Positions 33,037-41,366 are shown, counted from the stretch's first letter. The stretch is 42,110 bases of DNA from Candidatus Paceibacterota bacterium (GCA_028697015.1 JAQVFW010000005.1:1-42110); one strand, 5' to 3'. Notes: a model not told the origin generated them from the sequence alone. A program made the numbers and translations.

Positions 33037-34677
33037 ATGCTTAAGAAAATTTACAACAGCAAAACAAAGACAATCACTTTCACCGCTGCTCTTCTTGCTT
33101 TGTCGGGAATATTAAGCCGTGTTTTGGGTCTTTTAAGAGACCGTCTTTTGGCTGGCAATTTTGGAGCAGGACAGCAGCTGGATATATATTTTGCCGCTTT
33201 CAGAATTCCTGATTTTGTCTATGGTATACTTATTGCCGGAGGAGTGGGAGCGGCCTTTTTGCCTGTTTTTTCAAAGTACTTCAAAGAAGAAGATGAAAAG
33301 TGGTCCAAAGAATCTCTTGAACTTGTGAATAATGTCCTTAATTGTTTTTTTCTTATCCTTATTGCCGTTTGTTCTATTATTGCCTTATTTGCTCCTTTTT
33401 TTGTTTCTCTTGTAATTCCTGGATTTGAAGGCGAAAGCAGAAAGCTTACGATAGACCTTACAAGGATTATGCTTTTCTCTCCTATTCTTTTTGGCCTTTC
33501 AGGAATCTTTTCGGGAGTATTGCATTATTTTAACAGATTTTTTGCTTATTCTCTTGCTCCTATTCTTTATAACCTGGGAATTATTTTTGGAATTGTTTTT
33601 CTAGTTCCTATTTTTGGAATTTTCGGGCTTGCTTACGGAGTTATTCTTGGAGCTTTTTTTCATTTAATTGTTCAAGTGCCGGCTGCATTTTCATCAGGGT
33701 ATAGGTATATTCCGGTTTTTAATTTTAATTTCCCCGGGCTTAGAAAGATATTTTTTCTGATGATTCCAAGAATGGCGGCAGTTGCTGTTTCTCATATAAA
33801 CTTGATAGTTATTACTGCCATTGCTTCAACTCTTGCTGTAGGGAGCATTGCTGTTTTTAATTTTTCAAATAATCTTCACTATTTTCCCGTTGGAATAATC
33901 GGTTTTTCTTTTGCTATTTCTTCTTTTCCTACATTTTCCAAATTCTGGGCGAATGGCCAAAAGGCAGAATTTTTCAAGAACCTTTCCTCTTCAGTAAGAC
34001 AGATTCTTTTTCTTATAGTCCCGGCTTCTTTTTTAATGTTTTTATTAAGGGCTCAGATAGTTAGGGTTGTTCTTGGAACAGGGCAGTTTGGATGGCTGGA
34101 GACCCGTCTTACCGTAGCGTCTTTGGGAATTTTTTGCCTTGGTATTTTTGCAAGCGGTCTTGTCCCTCTTCTTAGCAAGGCCTTTTTTGCTCTTCATGAT
34201 ACAAAGACCCCCTTGATTATTGGTTTTTTTTCAGTTATTTCCAACATATCTTTTTCTTTATTTTTCGTCTTCCTTCTTAACGGAAGCAATTTTTTCAGTT
34301 TTTTTATGAGAGATATTTTAAAACTTTACGGCATTGAAAATATAGAAGTGATAGGGCTTCCTTTGGCTCTTTCTATATCCGCTGTCTTCCAGTTTTTTTT
34401 ACTTTTTTTCTTTCTCTATAAAAAGATAGGGGATTTTGGAATGAAAGAAATATATGATTCTCTTATGAGAATAATGTTCGGGTGTATTTTCATGTCAGTT
34501 ACAGTGTATTATTCTCTTTGGTTTTTAAGCAGTTATGTTGATATGAGAACATTTTTTGGAGTTATGTCCCAAGCCCTTATTTCGGGAGCATTGGGAGGAG
34601 TTGTTTATCTTTCCATTCTTGTTATTATAAACGCCCCTGAAATTAAAAGTATTAAAAGAATGCTTTACTTAAAATGA
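33037..34677 (+). CDS. murJ: Lipid II flippase MurJ (MviN)
   Basis: MurJ moves lipid II across the cytoplasmic membrane for peptidoglycan assembly. The 546-residue protein is hydrophobic throughout, with about 14 membrane helices. It carries the family hallmarks near the N-terminus, ALSGILSRVLGLLRDRLLAGNFGAG (about 22-46) with the conserved Arg and Asp, then DIYFAAFRIPDFVYG and GVGAAFLPVFSKYF. A central cavity region contains the FFALHDTKTPLIIG segment. It overlaps lepA by 4 bases (ATGA). No Shine-Dalgarno is present, in keeping with a near-leaderless mRNA. Confidence 0.94.
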   Translation: MLKKIYNSKTKTITFTAALLALSGILSRVLGLLRDRLLAGNFGAGQQLDIYFAAFRIPDFVYGILIAGGVGAAFLPVFSKYFKEEDEKWSKESLELVNNVLNCFFLILIAVCSIIALFAPFFVSLVIPGFEGESRKLTIDLTRIMLFSPILFGLSGIFSGVLHYFNRFFAYSLAPILYNLGIIFGIVFLVPIFGIFGLAYGVILGAFFHLIVQVPAAFSSGYRYIPVFNFNFPGLRKIFFLMIPRMAAVAVSHINLIVITAIASTLAVGSIAVFNFSNNLHYFPVGIIGFSFAISSFPTFSKFWANGQKAEFFKNLSSSVRQILFLIVPASFLMFLLRAQIVRVVLGTGQFGWLETRLTVASLGIFCLGIFASGLVPLLSKAFFALHDTKTPLIIGFFSVISNISFSLFFVFLLNGSNFFSFFMRDILKLYGIENIEVIGLPLALSISAVFQFFLLFFFLYKKIGDFGMKEIYDSLMRIMFGCIFMSVTVYYSLWFLSSYVDMRTFFGVMSQALISGALGGVVYLSILVIINAPEIKSIKRMLYLK

Positions 34678-36449
34678 TTAAAAACTTTGTTATCATAAGC
34701 CACATAGATCATGGAAAATCCACTTTGGCGGACAGGTTTTTGGAAATAACGGGAACTGTTTCTTCAAAAGAAATGAAGCCCCAGTTATTGGATTCAATGG
34801 ATATTGAGAGAGAAAGAGGGATAACCATAAAAATGCAGCCGGTAAGAATGGATTATGTTTTTAATTCAACTCCGTATATATTGAATTTAATAGATACTCC
34901 CGGACATGTTGATTTTTCTTATGAAGTTTCAAGAGCTCTTGCCGCCGTTGAAGGAGCTGTTCTTCTTGTTGACGCTTCAAAAGGAATTCAGGCCCAAACC
35001 ATTGCCAATCTTGACCTTGCTAAAAAACAAGGTCTTGTTATTATCCCCGTTGTAAACAAAATAGACCTTTCTTTTGCAAGGGTTGAAGAGACCGTCAAGG
35101 AGCTTGCTGATTTGCTTTCTATTGAAAGAGATCAGGTGATTAAAATATCGGCCAAAAGCGGACTCAATGTTGATTTGGTATTAAAAGCCATTATCGAAAA
35201 AGTTCCTTCTCCGAAAGAAGAAAAAGAAGAAGATTTTCAGGCCTTGATTTTTGATTCTGACTATGATTCCTATAAAGGAGTTATTGCCTATGTCAGGGTC
35301 AACAGCGGAAGTATTTCTTCAAAAGAAAGCATTGAATTTGCTGCCGAAGGATTTAAAACCGAAGTGAAAGAAGTTGGTTATTTTCTTCCCAAGGCAACTG
35401 TAAAAAAAGAGATTAAAAGCGGAGAAGTTGGATATATCGCCACGGGGGTAAAAGAACCGGGAAAAGTGAAAGTGGGAGATACGATAATAAAATCAAAAAG
35501 TACTGCAAAGCCCTTGCCCGGATACAAAGAGCCCCAACCGGTTGTCTTTGCCAGTTTTTATCCTGAAAAAGCGGATGATTTTAATTTATTAAAAGATGCT
35601 CTTGGCAAGCTAAGGTTGAGCGATCCGGCTTTGATTTTCGAGCCGGAGAGCAGGGAGGCGCTAGGCAGGGGATTTCGCTGCGGTTTTCTTGGGACCCTTC
35701 ATATTGAAATTGTTTCAGAACGGCTTAAAAGGGAATTTGGATTAAATTTGGTAATTTCCACTCCTTCTGTTGTTTATAAAATAAAAAATAAAAGAAAAGA
35801 AGAAGAATTGATTTATTCTGCAAGCGATTGGCCGGATCAATCGGAAATTTTGGAAACTTTTGAACCGTGGGTTTCTCTTGAAATTGTTCTGCCTTCTGAG
35901 TATTACGGAGCTCTTATGGATGTTTTGCAAAACATCCAAGGTAATTATGTCGATACGAAGTATTTAGGCCAAGAGAGAATGATTCTCTTTTATGAAGCTC
36001 CTCTTTCTGAAATTATAGTCGGATTTTACGATAAAGTTAAAAGCTCTACCAAGGGATATGCGTCAGTAAGTTATAACTTAATAGGATTTAGAGAAGGAGA
36101 CCTTGTTAAGATGGAGGTTTTTATAGCAGGGAACAAGGAAGAGGCATTTTCTAAGATTGTTTCAAAAGAAAAGATTTTCAGCGAAGGAAAATCATTGGTT
36201 TTGAAATTAAAACAATTTTTGCCTTCCCAGCAGTTTGCTGTTGCTCTTCAGGTTTACCTTCACGGCAAGGTTATTGCAAGAGAAACGATAAGCGCAAGGA
36301 GAAAAGACGTTACAGGAGATTTATACGGAGGAGATTACAGCAGGAAGAGAAAGCTTTTGGAAAAGCAGAAAAAAGGCAAAAAAGCCCTTAAAGAAAAAGG
36401 GAGGGTTAAGATTCCCTCCAAAGTTTTTCTTGATGTGTATCGCGGTTAG
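34674..36449 (+). CDS. lepA: Elongation factor 4 (LepA)
   Basis: LepA is a ribosome-associated translational GTPase. The 591-residue protein has G1 SHIDHGKST (9-17), the switch I RERGITIK, G3 DTPGHVDF, G4 NKID, and G5 near KISAKSG. It lacks EF-G domain IV and has the LepA-specific C-terminal domain ending in GKVIARETISARRKDVTG (about 535-552). The length is typical, near 600. It is coupled to murJ by an ATGA overlap. Confidence 0.97.
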   Translation: MIKNFVIISHIDHGKSTLADRFLEITGTVSSKEMKPQLLDSMDIERERGITIKMQPVRMDYVFNSTPYILNLIDTPGHVDFSYEVSRALAAVEGAVLLVDASKGIQAQTIANLDLAKKQGLVIIPVVNKIDLSFARVEETVKELADLLSIERDQVIKISAKSGLNVDLVLKAIIEKVPSPKEEKEEDFQALIFDSDYDSYKGVIAYVRVNSGSISSKESIEFAAEGFKTEVKEVGYFLPKATVKKEIKSGEVGYIATGVKEPGKVKVGDTIIKSKSTAKPLPGYKEPQPVVFASFYPEKADDFNLLKDALGKLRLSDPALIFEPESREALGRGFRCGFLGTLHIEIVSERLKREFGLNLVISTPSVVYKIKNKRKEEELIYSASDWPDQSEILETFEPWVSLEIVLPSEYYGALMDVLQNIQGNYVDTKYLGQERMILFYEAPLSEIIVGFYDKVKSSTKGYASVSYNLIGFREGDLVKMEVFIAGNKEEAFSKIVSKEKIFSEGKSLVLKLKQFLPSQQFAVALQVYLHGKVIARETISARRKDVTGDLYGGDYSRKRKLLEKQKKGKKALKEKGRVKIPSKVFLDVYRG

Positions 36450-36452
36450 GAT

Positions 36453-36548
36453 TTAAAAAAAGGCGACAAAGGAAGTCAAAATCATGCTTAGAGCTATAAG
36501 GAAGACCAGAACAACCCAAACCGTCTTTACAAATTTGTTGTTTTTCAT
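36453..36548 (-). CDS. 31-residue single-pass membrane peptide, opposite strand
   Basis: On the minus strand, ATG at 36548 opens a 31-residue ORF with a basic N-terminus (MKNNKFVKT). One continuous hydrophobic helix of about 20 residues (VWVVLVFLIALSMILTSFVA) follows and ends in FF. It fills almost the whole gap between lepA and the DivIC-like gene. Its composition, with N-in positive charges and a single helix, is what a real small membrane protein looks like. Short proteins of this form are frequent in CPR genomes. Function unknown. I see no clear promoter. Confidence 0.45.
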   Translation of the reverse strand: MKNNKFVKTVWVVLVFLIALSMILTSFVAFF

Positions 36549-36569
36549 AAATTATGAGTTTTTAAAAAT

Positions 36570-36974
36570 ATGATAAAAAAGAAAAATAGAGACAGATTTT
36601 CTCTTAAGAATTTCTTTATTTCAATAATACTCTTTTTTGTCTTTTTGGCAATAACCTTTTCTTTAGTTGTTGCGAATATTAAAATAAAGCAAAGGAGGGC
36701 TGAGATTATTTCAAGGACTGAAATTGCAAAAAAAGAACTGGAAGCTCTTAGAGAATTAACGAAAATGCTGGAAACTGAGATAACAACAATTGATGATGAT
36801 GAATATTTGGAACTTGTGGCAAGAGAGAGATTAGGATTGAAGCTTGAAGGAGAAGAAGTTGTTTTTATAGCAAGAGAAAAAGAGGAAACAGATAATATGG
36901 AAAATGAAGAAGAAAAAAAAGAAGAAGAAGGATGGTTTTTGAAAATAAAGGATTTTTGGAATCTTTTCAAATGA
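36570..36974 (+). CDS. DivIC/FtsL-like septum formation protein
   Basis: The 134-residue protein has a basic cytoplasmic start and one membrane helix (about 15-36, FISIILFFVFLAITFSLVVA). A coiled coil follows (about 38-72), then the motif DDEYLELVARERLGLKLEGEEVVFI (shortened; about 76-99), which matches FtsB/DivIC proteins of the divisome. The end is acidic with WFLKIKDFWNLF. It should act with FtsL/FtsQ partners at the septum. It is followed after 6 bases by tRNA-Gly. Confidence 0.82.
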   Translation: MIKKKNRDRFSLKNFFISIILFFVFLAITFSLVVANIKIKQRRAEIISRTEIAKKELEALRELTKMLETEITTIDDDEYLELVARERLGLKLEGEEVVFIAREKEETDNMENEEEKKEEEGWFLKIKDFWNLFK

Positions 36975-36980
36975 TATAAT

Positions 36981-37051
36981 GCGGGTATGGTTCAATGGCA
37001 GAACGTGTCCTTCCCAAGGATACGATACGGGTTCGATTCCCGTTACCCGCT
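36981..37051 (+). tRNA. tRNA-Gly(CCC)
   Basis: The acceptor stem GCGGGTA/TACCCGC is 7 pairs. The anticodon loop TTCCCAA gives CCC, and the T-arm is CGGGTTCGATTCCCG. No CCA is encoded. A TATAAT directly abuts the 5' end and so is unlikely to be its promoter. Confidence 0.95.
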
Positions 37052-37078
37052 CATTGATAAAAAAAGATTTAAAGAAAA

Positions 37079-37114
37079 TACCCGCAAGATTTAATTTCTT
37101 GCGGGTAATGTTTT
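37079..37114. terminator. Terminator between tRNA-Gly and dapA
   Basis: TACCCGCAAGA (37079-37089) pairs with TCTTGCGGGTA (37097-37107): 11 pairs with a 7-base loop. It is followed on the plus strand by ATG and seven T, and on the minus strand by TTTTCTTT, so it probably works for both converging units. The first seven bases repeat the 3' acceptor strand of the tRNA just upstream. Confidence 0.85.
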
Positions 37115-37163
37115 TTTGGGATTATCCTAAGACAATCCCTTAAAGGATTAATAAAATCTTTTT

Positions 37164-38045
37164 TTACGGCAGAAGATTGAAAGTTTCCATCATTTTTCTT
37201 ATCCTTTCCTGGCTCTCGCAAGAAGGCGGCGTCATTGGAGACCGCCATATTGGATTCAATAAACCCATCATTGCCATTGCAAATTTTACGGGGATGGGAT
37301 TGGTTTCAATAAACATAATCTGAGAGAGGGGAAAAAGCTTAAGATGAATTTCTTGCGCGCTATTCCATTCTCCTTTTAGGGCTTTATCAACCATTTTTTT
37401 GACTTGATTTGGCAAAATATTTGAAACAACGGAAATGACTCCGTGCCCTCCTACGCTCATAAGCGGAAGAGTAAGAGTATCGTCTCCTGAAAGATAAGTA
37501 AATTTTTTTCCGCAAAGCAAAATATCCATTGTCATTTGCTCTAAATTGCCGGTTGCTTCCTTGATGCCGACGATATTTTCATGCTCTGATAATTTTGCCA
37601 TTATTTCCGGCGTGATATTAACGCCGGTTCGTCCGGGAATATTGTAAACAATTAAAGGAAGCCCGATATCGGCAATAGTATTGAAGTGGGAAATAAGGCC
37701 GTTTTGAGTCGGCTTGTTGTAATAAGGAGAGACAACCAAACAGCCGTCTGCTCCCGCTTTTTTGGCATGTCTTGTCAGTTCAAGCGCTTCTTTTGTATTA
37801 TTTGACCCTGTGCCTGCGATAACTGGCACTTTTCCGGCAGCTTGATCAATTACAATTTCAATGGCTTGTTTATGCTCTTTAAAAGTGAGCGTGGGGCTTT
37901 CGCCTGTCGTTCCGCAGGGCACCAGGAAATCAATACCCTCTTTAATTTGCCAGTCAACAATATGGCAAAGAGATTTTTTATCCAGCGACAAGTCCGCCTT
38001 AAAAGGCGTAACCAGCGCGGTTCCGCATCCGATAAAAGATTTCAT
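37164..38045 (-). CDS. dapA: 4-hydroxy-tetrahydrodipicolinate synthase (DapA)
   Basis: DapA condenses pyruvate with aspartate semialdehyde in the lysine/diaminopimelate pathway. From ATG 38045 the protein has 293 residues with GTTGES (45-50; Thr46 and Thr47), Tyr134 and Arg139 (YNIPGRTG), and the Schiff-base Lys162 (GIKEATG). The ORF could extend 21 codons upstream, but the ATG at 38045 has a good Shine-Dalgarno (GGAGGA, 5 bases away) and starts at the family N-terminus MKSFIGCGTALVTPF. It is the only sizeable minus-strand gene here. No other lysine gene is nearby, and it has an elaborate leader. Confidence 0.95.
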   Translation of the reverse strand: MKSFIGCGTALVTPFKADLSLDKKSLCHIVDWQIKEGIDFLVPCGTTGESPTLTFKEHKQAIEIVIDQAAGKVPVIAGTGSNNTKEALELTRHAKKAGADGCLVVSPYYNKPTQNGLISHFNTIADIGLPLIVYNIPGRTGVNITPEIMAKLSEHENIVGIKEATGNLEQMTMDILLCGKKFTYLSGDDTLTLPLMSVGGHGVISVVSNILPNQVKKMVDKALKGEWNSAQEIHLKLFPLSQIMFIETNPIPVKFAMAMMGLLNPIWRSPMTPPSCESQERIRKMMETFNLLP

Positions 38046-38146
38046 TTTAATCCTCCTTTGTTCTTGCCGCTCTTCGGAAACGGCTTGAGTCAAAGAGCTC
38101 TTAGGCACAAATCTTTATTGTGCTTGCACCGAAGAGACTTTGCCTC
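38046..38146 (-). promoter_or_regulatory. Structured dapA leader with alternative pairings
   Basis: Between the leader terminator and the dapA start the minus strand can form a long imperfect hairpin (38146 down to about 38087): GAG-CAAAG, CTCTT and GCACAA on one side pair with TTGTGC, AAGAG and CTTTG-CTC on the other. The segment CTCTTCGG in its 5' arm is also exactly complementary to CCGAAGAG nearer the Shine-Dalgarno. The two folds exclude each other, as in regulatory leaders. I do not recognise a lysine riboswitch or T-box. Confidence 0.35.
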
Positions 38147-38180
38147 AAAAAAAATACCGCCCGCTTCCGGGTGGTATTTT
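38147..38180 (-). terminator. Terminator/attenuator inside the dapA leader
   Basis: On the minus strand AAAATACCACCCG pairs with CGGGCGGTATTTT (13 pairs, one G-U, GAAG loop), followed by further T. There is no minus-strand gene upstream for it to end, so it is best read as an attenuator or the end of a short leader RNA. Confidence 0.7.
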
Positions 38181-38202
38181 AATTTTTAATTAATTCAAAA
38201 CC

Positions 38203-38265
38203 TTACCGCCAGGAAAACGGGGAAAGTAAGGATTTTTTAGAAAATTCAATTGAATTGATATTCAT
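38203..38265 (-). CDS. Possible 20-residue leader peptide upstream of dapA
   Basis: On the minus strand an ATG at 38265 opens a 20-codon ORF, MNINSIEFSKKSLLSPFSWR, ending at TAA just before the attenuator hairpin. It contains two adjacent Lys codons (AAA AAA). It lies about 8 bases after the predicted start of the candidate promoter and has no Shine-Dalgarno. Size and position suit a leader peptide, but two Lys codons are a weak signal. Chance is possible. Confidence 0.25.
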   Translation of the reverse strand: MNINSIEFSKKSLLSPFSWR

Positions 38266-38279
38266 GTTAGTGCAGAAAC

Positions 38280-38308
38280 ATGGTAGTAAAATTTTAAAAT
38301 TATGTCAA
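38280..38308 (-). promoter_or_regulatory. Candidate dapA promoter
   Basis: On the minus strand a perfect TTGACA (38308-38303) and TACCAT (38285-38280) are spaced by 17 bases. Transcription from about 38273 would give a leader of about 230 bases holding the attenuator. Confidence 0.45.
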
Positions 38309-38409
38309 ATATCCTTAAGTTATTAAAATCAAATTATTATTTTAAATAATTTTTATAAAACTATGCAAAACTTCAATTTTTTGCTAAATTAATATAAGCT
38401 AGTTTTTTT

Positions 38410-38481
38410 GCCGATGTAGCTCAGTGGTAGAGCAAACGCTTCGTAAGCGTTAGGCCGTCGGTTCAAATCCGACCATCGGCT
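38410..38481 (+). tRNA. tRNA-Thr(CGT)
   Basis: The acceptor stem GCCGATG/CATCGGC is 7 pairs. The D-arm is GCTCAGTGGTAGAGC, the anticodon loop TTCGTAA gives CGT, and the T-arm is GTCGGTTCAAATCCGAC. No CCA is encoded. Confidence 0.96.
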
Positions 38482-38524
38482 CTGTATTCTTTTTAAAAAA
38501 TGTGTTAGAATTTCATAAGAAATT

Positions 38525-39629
38525 ATGGCAGATATTGTTTTAAAAATGAAGGAAGTTAAACAGCGGCTTTACCATTTGGCCGACTGTCTTTGACATTGAA
38601 AAGAAAAAAAAGAGATTGCTGGCAATTGAAGAAGAATCTCAGAAAAAGGATTTTTGGGAAGATAGTGAAAGAGCAAAAGAAATAAGCAAAGAAATTGCCG
38701 ATTTGAAAGAAGAAATTGACCGCTTTGATTTCTTAGAAAAGAAGATTTTGGAAATTGAAGAAGCCATGCCTCTTTTTTCAGACAGGGAAATTGCTCTTGA
38801 AGCGGAAGAAAATCTGTCATCTTTAGAAAAAGATTTAGAAGAAGAAGAATTTAAAGCATTTTTGTCGGGAAGATATGATAAAAACAATGCTGTTTTACAA
38901 ATATATTCCGGGGCCGGGGGAGCGGATGCTCAGGATTGGGCGGCAATGCTTTTTAGAATGTACGAAAGGTATTGCTCTTACAAGGGATGGAAAGCAGTAG
39001 TTATCGACCAGTCATTCGGGGAAGGAGTTGGTCAAGATAATAGAATAGGATTAAAATCGGCAACAATTGAGATAAAAGGAAAATATGCCTACGGATTTTT
39101 GAAAAAAGAAACGGGAGTTCACCGCTTAGTAAGAATTTCTCCATTTTCGGCAAAAGATCTCAGGCATACTTCTTTTGCCCTTGTCGAGGTCTTGCCGGAA
39201 ATAGGGACCAAAGATAGAAAAGATTTTGAAATTAAGGATACTGACATCAGAATTGAAACATTGAGGTCTTCGGGCCCGGGAGGGCAGAATGTTAATAAAA
39301 GGGAAACGGCGGTTAGAATTATTCATATTCCCACTAATATTTCAGTTTCCTGCCAATCGGAAAGGACTCAAGGATTAAATAAAGAAAAAGCTCTTAATAT
39401 TCTTTATTCCAAGCTTTTGCAAAAAAGAGAGGAAGAAAGAAAAAAGGAGATGGAAAATCTTAAAGGAAAGCAGGTTTTGGCAGAATGGGGAAATCAGATA
39501 AGAAGCTATGTTATTCATCCTTACAAACAAGTTAAAGATTTGCGGACAGGAGTTGAAACAAGCAATGTTGAGGATGTTTTAAATGGAAAAATTGACAAGT
39601 TTATTGCTGAAGAAATAAAATTAATATGA
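38525..39629 (+). CDS. prfB: Peptide chain release factor 2 with programmed +1 frameshift
   Basis: RF2 releases the chain at UAA and UGA. Translation starts at ATG 38525 (MADIVLKMKEVKQRLYHLAD) and runs 22 codons to CTT TGA C (38588-38594). There a +1 shift past the first T of the TGA (38591) continues as DIEKKKKRLLAIEEE in the second frame (38592-39629), giving about 367 residues, the usual RF2 length. The anticodon-like SPF falls at 205-207, as in E. coli RF2, and the catalytic GPGGQ ends at Gln254. The site is the classical autoregulatory frameshift: low RF2 favours shifting. The usual purine-rich stimulator just upstream is not seen. The gene overlaps ftsE by ATGA. Confidence 0.95.
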
Positions 39630-40321
39630 TATCTTTTGAATCACTAACTAAAATTTATCCGTCGCGTTCTTTAGGAAGTCCTACTGTTGCTCTTGATAAC
39701 GTTTCTTTCAGGATTAACGGCAAAGAATTTGTTTCCGTTGTTGGAAAGTCGGGAGCTGGAAAAACAACTCTTCTTAAGATGATTTCCGCAGAAGAGGCCC
39801 CGACAAGCGGAAAGATATTCTTTGACGATGAGGATGTTAGTAAAATAAAGAAGAACAATCTTTTCACCTTAAGAAGGAGAATAGGAACCATTTTTCAGGA
39901 TTACAAGCTTCTTTCTTCAAAGACGGCCTATGAGAATGTCGCCTATGTTATGGAAATTATGGGGAAAAAAGACGAAGAGATAGCAAAAGACGTTGGCAGG
40001 GTTTTTAATCTTGTCGGGCTTACAAAATGCTCTCATAATTTTCCAAATGAGCTTTCAGGAGGTGAAAAACAGCGCCTTGCCATAGCAAGGGCCCTTATTC
40101 ATAAGCCGGAGGTTATCTTAGCTGATGAGCCGACAGGAAACCTTGATCCTTACAATACCCTTGAAATTATCCGTCTTTTGGTTAAAATTTATGAGCTTGG
40201 GACAACCGTTATTTTAGCTACTCACGATAAAGAGCTTATCAATATATTAAAAAAAAGGGTTATCACTCTTAATGAAGGAAGAGTGGTTAGGGACGAAGAA
40301 AGAGGAAGATTCGTGTTATAA
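39626..40321 (+). CDS. ftsE: Cell division ATP-binding protein FtsE
   Basis: FtsE is the ATPase of the FtsEX complex, which activates cell wall hydrolases at the septum. The 231-residue protein has Walker A VGKSGAGKTTLL (39-50), signature LSGGEKQR (143-150), Walker B VILADE (163-168) followed by PTGNLD, and the switch His200 (LATHD). Its start overlaps the prfB stop (ATGA), and ftsX follows after 17 bases, the common prfB-ftsE-ftsX order. Confidence 0.95.
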   Translation: MISFESLTKIYPSRSLGSPTVALDNVSFRINGKEFVSVVGKSGAGKTTLLKMISAEEAPTSGKIFFDDEDVSKIKKNNLFTLRRRIGTIFQDYKLLSSKTAYENVAYVMEIMGKKDEEIAKDVGRVFNLVGLTKCSHNFPNELSGGEKQRLAIARALIHKPEVILADEPTGNLDPYNTLEIIRLLVKIYELGTTVILATHDKELINILKKRVITLNEGRVVRDEERGRFVL

Positions 40322-40338
40322 ATAAATAAAATTTAAAA

Positions 40339-41244
40339 ATGAAATCTTTTTTAAAAAGAGCAGCAAAATCCGCCTACAATTCTTTTATAAGAAACTTAGG
40401 TTTGAATTTGGCTACAATGTTTGTAATGTTTTTAGTGATTATAATAATAACTTTTCTTTTCCTTCTTAATCCTGTTTCCCAAGTCCTTATTTCAAACATT
40501 GAAGAAAAGATAAGCGTTTCCGTTTATTTTGAAGAAGGAGTAAAGGAAGAGGAAATTTTAACTATAAAAGAAGAAACGGAAAAAGCTATAAATCTTAAAG
40601 AAACAGAATACATTTCAAGCGAAAAGGCTCTTGAAAGGTTTATTGAAAGGCATAAGGATAATCCTGTCATAATGGGTTCTTTGGCTGAAATCGGGATGAA
40701 TCCTTTCCTTGCTTCCCTTAATATTAAGGCGCTTCAAATGGGCCAGTATGAAGAAATCAGCTATTTTTTGGAAAATGCTCCTTTTTCGGGATTAATAAAT
40801 AAGATTGATTATCAGGAAAGAAGGCCGGTGATTGAAAAGATATTTTCTCTTACTTCAAGCGCTAAAAAAGCCGGATCTTTAACAAGCGTTATTTTAGGAA
40901 TTATTGCTCTTCTTATTGGCTTTGGAGCGATAAAATCGGCTATTTACAATTCAAAAGAAGAAATATCAATAATGCGCCTTGTTGGAGCGTCAAACTGGTT
41001 TATAAAAGCCCCTTTTCTTATTCAGGGAGCGATTATTGGGTTTCTTTCCGCTTTTCTTGCTTTTACTTTAACATTCCTGTTTTCTTTTCTTTTTAACGCT
41101 AGGATAGAGGCGTTTGCTCCGGGAGTAAGCATGCTTGCCATATTTACATCCAACATTGGAATGATTATACTTATCCAATTCGGGGCGGGGATAGTTTTGG
41201 GAACGGTTTCAAGCTTTGTTGCCGTAAAAAGATATCTTTCTTGA
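40339..41244 (+). CDS. ftsX: Cell division protein FtsX
   Basis: FtsX is the membrane half of FtsEX. The 301-residue protein has a first helix (about 22-45), then an extracellular domain (about 50-170, starting ISNIEEKISVSVYFEEGV). Three C-terminal helices follow, with KSAIYNSKEEISIMRLVGASNWFI (in two pieces, about 209-232), the segment that couples to FtsE. Length and topology (four helices) are normal. Confidence 0.94.
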   Translation: MKSFLKRAAKSAYNSFIRNLGLNLATMFVMFLVIIIITFLFLLNPVSQVLISNIEEKISVSVYFEEGVKEEEILTIKEETEKAINLKETEYISSEKALERFIERHKDNPVIMGSLAEIGMNPFLASLNIKALQMGQYEEISYFLENAPFSGLINKIDYQERRPVIEKIFSLTSSAKKAGSLTSVILGIIALLIGFGAIKSAIYNSKEEISIMRLVGASNWFIKAPFLIQGAIIGFLSAFLAFTLTFLFSFLFNARIEAFAPGVSMLAIFTSNIGMIILIQFGAGIVLGTVSSFVAVKRYLS

Positions 41245-41259
41245 TTTAAAAAATTACTT

Positions 41260-41330
41260 TGCCGGGTGATGCAATGGTAACATGCGAGTTTCTGGCACTC
41301 GTCATCTAGGTTCGAATCCTAGCCCGGCAG
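41260..41330 (+). tRNA. tRNA-Gln(CTG)
   Basis: The acceptor stem TGCCGGG/CCCGGCA is 7 pairs with discriminator G. The anticodon stem CGAGT/ACTCG closes a TTCTGGC loop giving CTG, and the T-arm is CTAGGTTCGAATCCTAG. No CCA is encoded. Confidence 0.9.
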
Positions 41331-41366
41331 CAATATTGGGAAGTATTGAGTGATCTAGTCCTTTTT

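Noticed and set aside
36975-36980. TATAAT directly before tRNA-Gly as its promoter
   Set aside because: Transcription would begin inside the mature tRNA. The tRNA is more likely processed from the transcript of the preceding gene.
38155-38180. GGGTGGTA on the plus strand as a T-box antiterminator
   Set aside because: The sequence is one arm of a symmetrical terminator. No stem I, specifier loop or downstream aminoacyl or amino-acid gene on that strand is present.
38046-38280. Lysine riboswitch upstream of dapA
   Set aside because: I could not find the conserved L-box core segments, and the helices seen do not form the five-way junction expected.
38525-38593. UGA recoded as Gly or Trp (Gracilibacteria-type code) in prfB
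   Set aside because: Reading through the TGA in frame gives no RF2 sequence, whereas a +1 shift does exactly. Other genes end in TGA, and an RF2 that recognises UGA is encoded.
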